A program made the translations under genes and the position numbers. Below the pieces are notes generated by a model. It saw only the letters and a program-made list of their open reading frames with translations. It ran no database searches and was not told the DNA's origin. 64,000 nucleotides of DNA from Ruminococcaceae bacterium OttesenSCG-928-A16. Its GTDB lineage: Bacteria > Bacillota > Clostridia > Oscillospirales > Ruminococcaceae. The stretch covers positions 186,001 through 250,000 of the forward strand of contig JAJDJP010000001.1 of the NCBI GenBank assembly GCA_030267215.1, given 5' to 3'. How positions within the stretch are numbered: position 1 is the first letter of the stretch; every line of letters begins with the position of its first letter. Of the stretch, positions 60,142-64,000 are shown in pieces.

Positions 60142-60450
60142 TTGGCAAACGCAGAAAAAAACAAACAGAAGAAAACCAGCCTTTCGGGTTTGGTACTTAA
60201 ACTGGCGGTAGCGGCCGCAGCGGTTTATTTAGGTGTTTCTTTTGTTAGCGGGCAGCTGCAGGTTGCCAGCATGCGCAAAGAGCTAAACAACGTTACTGCC
60301 GAAACCAACCGCCAAAAAGCCGAAAACGCCGAACTACAAAAGATTTTGGACGCTGGCGATGAGAACGCTTATATAGAGCGGGTGGCCCGCGAAAAACTTG
60401 GCTATGCCTGGCCCGACGAGCGCGTTTTTATTGATATTACCGGCCAATAA
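60142..60450 (+). CDS. divIC: FtsB/DivIC septum-formation protein
   Basis: A 102-residue single-pass divisome protein: short basic cytoplasmic N-terminus, helix LVLKLAVAAAAVYLGVSFVSG, coiled coil (ASMRKELNNVTAETNRQKAENAEL) and a conserved end IERVAREKLGYAWPDERVF. The start is TTG 60142, six bases after GAGGA; the upstream ATG at 60103 has no ribosome site. It acts with FtsL and DivIB at the division site. Confidence 0.9.
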   Translation: MANAEKNKQKKTSLSGLVLKLAVAAAAVYLGVSFVSGQLQVASMRKELNNVTAETNRQKAENAELQKILDAGDENAYIERVAREKLGYAWPDERVFIDITGQ

Positions 60451-60523
60451 CTTGGCTTGGATAATAGAAAAATGATGGTTGCCTGTGTATGTATTTAAAC
60501 TTGCTAGGAGGAAAAAACAGTTC

Positions 60524-60997
60524 ATGCAGTTAGAAGTAGGTTCTATTTTAGAGGGGAAGATTACCGGTGTTAAAAATTTTGGCGCTTTTGTAAGGCTTCC
60601 CGACGGCACCACCGGAATGGTGCATATTTCTGAGGTTAGCAACGAGTATATCCAGGAACTTTCTGATGTGCTGAACGAAGGGCAAATGGTTAATGTAAAA
60701 GTAATGAGCATTAGCCCCGAAGGAAAGGTTGCGCTTTCTATTAAGCGCACCCAAGAAAGGCCCGCCGGCAATGGTGGTGCAGCCAATAGCGCCCCCCGTG
60801 CCCCGCGCCCGCAGCGTTCTTCGCGCCCAGCCGATACTGGCCGTGTGTGGCAGCCCCGCCAAGCGCCTGCCCCCAGCGGCGAGCCAACGTTTGAAGACAT
60901 GATGTCGAAGTTTAAAACCCAAAGTGAAGAAAAAATTAGCGATTTGAAGCGTGTTACCGAAGCCCGCCGTGGTGGGGGATATTCTCGCCGGCGGTAG
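60524..60997 (+). CDS. S1-domain RNA-binding protein (YabR type)
   Basis: A 157-residue protein with one S1 domain (residues 3-72; LEVGSILEGKITGVKNFGAFVRLPDG and MVHISEVS). A low-complexity Ala/Pro/Arg linker (about 80-120) follows, with a short conserved tail FEDMMSKFKTQSEEKISDLK and a basic end RRGGGYSRRR. It matches YabR/general stress protein 13, next to divIC in Firmicutes. AGGAGG lies 12 bases before ATG. Confidence 0.9.
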   Translation: MQLEVGSILEGKITGVKNFGAFVRLPDGTTGMVHISEVSNEYIQELSDVLNEGQMVNVKVMSISPEGKVALSIKRTQERPAGNGGAANSAPRAPRPQRSSRPADTGRVWQPRQAPAPSGEPTFEDMMSKFKTQSEEKISDLKRVTEARRGGGYSRRR

Positions 60998-61010
60998 ATA
61001 ACGTATAAAA

Positions 61011-61046
61011 AACAAAAACCCCAGCCATTGGTTGGGGTTTTTTGTT
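61011..61046 (+). terminator. Terminator after the S1 gene
   Basis: AACAAAAACCCCAGCCA and TTGGGGTTTTTTGTT pair around a small loop, with T-rich downstream arm. It lies 14 bases after the stop. Confidence 0.9.
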
Positions 61047-61161
61047 GCCCGGGGGGGCGGCAGCCCGTGCCCTGTAGCGGTGGGGCGCCTTGTGGCAAAA
61101 CAAAAAGTGTTGGCAATATGCTGCTATAATTCCCCTTAATTGAAAATTTTTTGTGAAACAC

Positions 61162-61190
61162 TGTAAACATTTTAAAATATAAGGTATAAT
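61162..61190 (+). promoter_or_regulatory. Possible hpf promoter
   Basis: TATAAT at 61185-61190 is a perfect -10 box; the -35 at 17 bases is only TGTAAA (61162-61167). A start near 61197 gives a 60-base leader before hpf. Confidence 0.45.
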
Positions 61191-61257
61191 AGAAACAAGG
61201 AAAGGCGGACAGCACTGCCTGTCCGTCTTCTGGTAAAAGTACAAGGGAGGCATAAAA

Positions 61258-61776
61258 ATGAAAGTAACCTGTACCGGCCGGAAAGTGAACCTGAAAGATA
61301 GTTTTATTGAGCGCGTAGAAAAACGCATGGCCAAACTAGATAAATTTTTTGGCGATGACGCCGAAGCGCTGGTAACCGTGGTAGTAGAAAAAAGCTACCA
61401 AAAGGTAGAAATTACGGTGCGCGAGGGTGGTTTTGTGGTAAGGGCCGAGCGAGAGGCCCAGCAAATGGAGGAAGCGTTTGACGCCGCCGCCGATGTGCTT
61501 ACCCACAATGTTGTAAAAAACCGTAAAAAATTGGCCGAGCGCTTGCAACGCCAGGTACCGCAAGAGTACCAGGACGAACCTGCCGAGGTTGACGAGTACC
61601 ACCTGATACGTGAAAAACGCTTTGTGGTAAAACCAAGCACGGTAGACGAAGCCATTTTGCAAATGAACATGCTGGGGCATAACTTTTATCTTTTCCGCGA
61701 TGCCGAAAGCGATGAAATAAACGCAGTATATGCCCGTAAAAACGGCAGCTACGGCCTGCTTGTGCCCGAAAAGTAA
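61258..61776 (+). CDS. hpf: Ribosome hibernation promoting factor, long form
   Basis: A 172-residue protein that dimerises 70S ribosomes into inactive 100S particles in slow growth. The N-terminal domain (1-100; MKVTCTGRKVNLKDSFIERVEKRMAKLDKFF) binds the 30S subunit, and the C-terminal dimer domain (about 115-172; VRxKRF-like EKRFVVKPSTVDEAILQMNMLGHNFYLFRD) is intact. GGGAGG precedes the ATG. Confidence 0.95.
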   Translation: MKVTCTGRKVNLKDSFIERVEKRMAKLDKFFGDDAEALVTVVVEKSYQKVEITVREGGFVVRAEREAQQMEEAFDAAADVLTHNVVKNRKKLAERLQRQVPQEYQDEPAEVDEYHLIREKRFVVKPSTVDEAILQMNMLGHNFYLFRDAESDEINAVYARKNGSYGLLVPEK

Positions 61777-61805
61777 GCCCGGAGCGATAACAATGGAGAT
61801 AGCAA

Positions 61806-61967
61806 ATGGTTAAGTATTGTGAAAATTGCAAAAAAGAATTTGATTGCGACCAACATAAATGCTCTGTTTGCGGCTTGAAATTGGAAAAGAAATATACCGA
61901 AGAAGAGTTAAAAGAAATTGACAAAGTAAACCACGACTATACTGTTATTAGTATGCTTATGAATTGA
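61806..61967 (+). CDS. 53-residue zinc-ribbon-like protein
   Basis: The frame starts at ATG 61806, with TGGAG about six bases before, and ends at the TGA at 61965-61967 just before a terminator. The two CxxC pairs CENCKKEFDCDQHKCSVCG suggest a zinc ribbon, followed by a charged helix (KKYTEEELKEIDKVN). It starts 29 bases after the hpf stop. More AT-rich than hpf. No family is recognised. Confidence 0.65.
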   Translation: MVKYCENCKKEFDCDQHKCSVCGLKLEKKYTEEELKEIDKVNHDYTVISMLMN

Positions 61968-61973
61968 TTATGT

Positions 61974-62015
61974 AACATATAAACGCCGCCAAAATTTTGG
62001 CGGCGTTTATATGTT
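61974..62015. terminator. Perfect bidirectional terminator
   Basis: A 42-base perfect palindrome, AACATATAAACGCCGCCAAA and its mirror around AATT. It ends the hpf unit from the left and the oxidoreductase gene from the right. Confidence 0.92.
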
Positions 62016-62044
62016 ATTGAGGTGGACTTATTAGAATTAAAATG

Positions 62045-63031
62045 TTACTCAAACGGGTAGCGTACGCCCCAGCTATGGCGCAGGCTGTCCATCAGTTCCA
62101 TCATGCGCACGCTTTCGGCGTGGGGCATTTCTTCACATTCAATGCGGCCTTCACGCAGGGCATTTACGCAGGCCTGCACCTCGTACTCGTAGCCAGAAAT
62201 TTGCTGTGGCCGGCGAATGGTTTTGGCCAGGGTAGGGGTGCGGCCGTCCAGCGTGTACACCCGTGCTTCCTCAAAATTGTTGATATTGTCAACCTCTATC
62301 CAGCCGCCGTCGCCGTATATTTTGCCGGTGCGGTCTAACAAAGTGCACATGTTGCTGGTTAACGAGGCTAGCCGCCCATTGCCATAATCAATAGCAATGC
62401 TGTTTACGGCATCTACGCCGGTTTCAAACAACACAGCCGAAGAGGATATACTTTTTACCTGGTTGCCAAAAATGATGGAAGAAAAGGTGATGGGATAAAC
62501 GCCCAAATCTAACAGGGCGCCGCCAGCAAGCTCTGGCTGGCGCATGCGCTGGTTATGTTGCACCGGGTACCCAAGCCCGGCAGTAAGTAGGTTTGGTGTG
62601 CCAATAATGCCGCTATCCACAAGGTCTTTTAGGGTTTTTGCCATTGGCATGTAGCGTGTCCAAATAGCCTCGGTTAAAAAAACATTGTGTTGCTTGCTAA
62701 GGGCCACAAGGCTTTTGGCTTGCTGTGCGGTGGCCGTAAAGGCTTTTTCGCACAGCACGGGTTTGTTATGCTGCAGGCACAGGGCGGCGTGCTGCGCATG
62801 GTGAGAGTGCGGCGTGGCAATATAAACCAGCTGCACATCAGGGTCGTTCACCAGTTCCTCGTAGCTGCCGTAGGCTTTGGCAAAACCGTATGTTTTTGCA
62901 AATTGCTCGGCACGGGTTTTGTCTCTTGCTGCCACGGCATAGGGCTCAATATCTTCCATTTGCACAATGGTGCTGGCCATAATGCTGGCAATATTGCCTG
63001 CGCCCAAAATAGCCATTTTAATTTTTTCCAT
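62045..63031 (-). CDS. Gfo/Idh/MocA-family oxidoreductase
   Basis: A 328-residue NAD(P)-dependent dehydrogenase. The Rossmann loop AILGAGNIASIMAS starts at about residue 6; VYIATPHSHHAQHAALCLQHNKPVLCEKAF includes the conserved EKP-type EKA(F) lysine region. Gfo/Idh/MocA enzymes act on sugars, inositols or dihydrodiols; the substrate is unknown. ATG 63031 (M4 of the longest frame) follows AAAGGTGAG, so it is preferred to the GTG. Confidence 0.88.
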   Translation of the reverse strand: MEKIKMAILGAGNIASIMASTIVQMEDIEPYAVAARDKTRAEQFAKTYGFAKAYGSYEELVNDPDVQLVYIATPHSHHAQHAALCLQHNKPVLCEKAFTATAQQAKSLVALSKQHNVFLTEAIWTRYMPMAKTLKDLVDSGIIGTPNLLTAGLGYPVQHNQRMRQPELAGGALLDLGVYPITFSSIIFGNQVKSISSSAVLFETGVDAVNSIAIDYGNGRLASLTSNMCTLLDRTGKIYGDGGWIEVDNINNFEEARVYTLDGRTPTLAKTIRRPQQISGYEYEVQACVNALREGRIECEEMPHAESVRMMELMDSLRHSWGVRYPFE

Positions 63032-63079
63032 GTGTCTCACCTTTCTTTTAAACGGGTTGCCTTATGGTATTAGCAAGGG

Positions 63080-64000
63080 TTATTCTTTAAAAAATTTAAT
63101 TTCGCCGGCACGGTTAAGGTGCAACAGCACCGTAAGGGTAATGGGTAAGCCAAACAGACCCCAAAAACCAAACATTTGCGCGCCCACAAACATACAAATT
63201 AAGGTAAGCAGGGGGTATAGCCCAATTTGCCGGCCTATTACGCGTGGCTCTAACAATTGGCGCACCACCGTAATAACGGCGTACAGCACCAGCAGCCCAA
63301 TGCCCAAAAACCAATTGCCAAAAATAAGAGAATACACAGCCCATGGAATAAGAATGGTGCCACTGCCCAAAACCGGCAAAATATCCACAATGGCAATTGC
63401 GGCGGCAATTAAAAAGGGCGAAGGAACCTGTAGAATGAGCAGCCCCACCGAAAGCTCGGTAAAGGTAATTAGCATTAAAATGGCATAAGCCCTGCCAAAT
63501 TTAAAAACAACATTAATTACGTAATCCTTAATAACAAACAACAGCCTACGAGATTTTTCGGAAAATTGGCGGGTGATAAAGTGGGTAACCTTATAATAAT
63601 CTACCACCAAAAAGTAAGAAGAAACGATGGTGAGGAAAAAGGTGACAACAAACCAAGGCACCCTGCTGGCAATGCCGGTAACCATGCCAACCGCCCCCGA
63701 AGAAATGGTGGTAACTAGGCTAGAAAGTGCATTGGTAATGCTTTCGCCGGCGGCATCTAAAAAGCTAAGCAAAGAGGGATCGATATTTTTGGCAAAACCC
63801 TCTACCCAAACACTGATAGAAGCAAAAGCAGGCTCGATGGTTTGGCGGTAGTACCCTGGCAGTTTTGCAAATAAATCCCCAGTATAAATTACCAGCCGTG
63901 CCCCCAAAAGCACCAGCAGGGCAGCCAGCACCAAATACAAAAGGGTTAGCACAATAATGGCCACGGCCTTGCGGTTTAGGGGTGTTTTTTTGGTAATTTT
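63080..64000 (-). CDS. AI-2E family / YtvI-like membrane protein, partial
   Basis: The gene runs off the right edge: the frame stays open to 64000 with KITKKTPLNRKAVAIIVLTL, so the true start lies outside. The visible 307 or so residues have several membrane helices, with LFVIKDYVINVVFKFGRAYAIL, VDILPVLGSGTILIPWA and LEPRVIGRQIGLYPLLTLICMFVGAQ, all diagnostic of the AI-2E exporter/UPF0118 family. It resembles the YtvI branch, which includes proteins named for sporulation. The transported compound is unknown. Confidence 0.88.
   Translation of the reverse strand, partial: KITKKTPLNRKAVAIIVLTLLYLVLAALLVLLGARLVIYTGDLFAKLPGYYRQTIEPAFASISVWVEGFAKNIDPSLLSFLDAAGESITNALSSLVTTISSGAVGMVTGIASRVPWFVVTFFLTIVSSYFLVVDYYKVTHFITRQFSEKSRRLLFVIKDYVINVVFKFGRAYAILMLITFTELSVGLLILQVPSPFLIAAAIAIVDILPVLGSGTILIPWAVYSLIFGNWFLGIGLLVLYAVITVVRQLLEPRVIGRQIGLYPLLTLICMFVGAQMFGFWGLFGLPITLTVLLHLNRAGEIKFFKE

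Overview
The window looks like a chromosomal segment of a low-oxygen, amino-acid- and sugar-fermenting Firmicute, probably a clostridial (Oscillospirales-like) gut-type bacterium. The reasons are the lysine-to-butyrate fermentation genes, a sodium-pumping decarboxylase beta subunit, an ECF-type thiamine transporter under a TPP riboswitch, the cdaA-cdaR pair, the recJ-rel-dtd-MBL-hemZ block and a mazG-hup-rqcP-divIC-S1 block. Base composition looks close to balanced. The species placement is inference. No rRNA, tRNA, CRISPR array or insertion-sequence transposase was seen.

Layout. 0-4.2 kb (minus strand): lysine fermentation operon kal-kce-amino acid permease-kdd, with a clear promoter. 4.9-13.6 kb (plus): LacI-type regulator with operator palindromes at its own promoter, a carbohydrate ABC transporter (lipoprotein plus two permeases, no ATPase), 4-alpha-glucanotransferase and maltodextrin/glycogen phosphorylase, i.e. 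malto-oligosaccharide uptake and breakdown. 13.8-15.8 kb (minus): ECF sigma factor and its DUF4179 membrane partner. 16.1-20 kb (plus): a stand-alone Card1-like CARF/nuclease protein, an NlpC/P60-type protein that has lost its catalytic residues, a HAD phosphatase and an alpha/beta hydrolase. 20-21.6 kb: decarboxylase beta subunit and two very small membrane proteins. 21.7-28.4 kb (minus): TSCPD protein, cytidylate-kinase-like protein, riboswitch-thiT, zinc-ribbon membrane protein, and zur-znuA-znuC-znuB. 28.6-36.8 kb: DUF3795 protein, then the arginine operon argC-J-B-D-F (minus), a UPF0316 membrane protein and an AEC transporter.

37.2-43.2 kb (plus) is the most striking region: an IclR regulator followed by a compact catechol meta-cleavage pathway (hydrolase, hydratase, acylating acetaldehyde dehydrogenase, aldolase, XylT-like ferredoxin, catechol 2,3-dioxygenase). 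It would turn catechol into formate, pyruvate and acetyl-CoA, but the first step needs O2, in what otherwise looks like an anaerobe's genome.

43.6-63 kb is mostly housekeeping on the plus strand: fused ispDF, cdaA-cdaR, an FAD protein, recJ, rel, dtd, a metallo-hydrolase, hemZ, a uridine-kinase-like gene, mazG, HU, rqcP, divIC, an S1 protein and hpf. The mazG-to-S1 block lacks the spore genes yabP and yabQ. An unrecognised, AT-richer gene interrupts the MBL-hemZ pair. Several short dispersed palindromic repeats sit in the gaps. The window ends inside an AI-2E/YtvI-like membrane protein on the minus strand.
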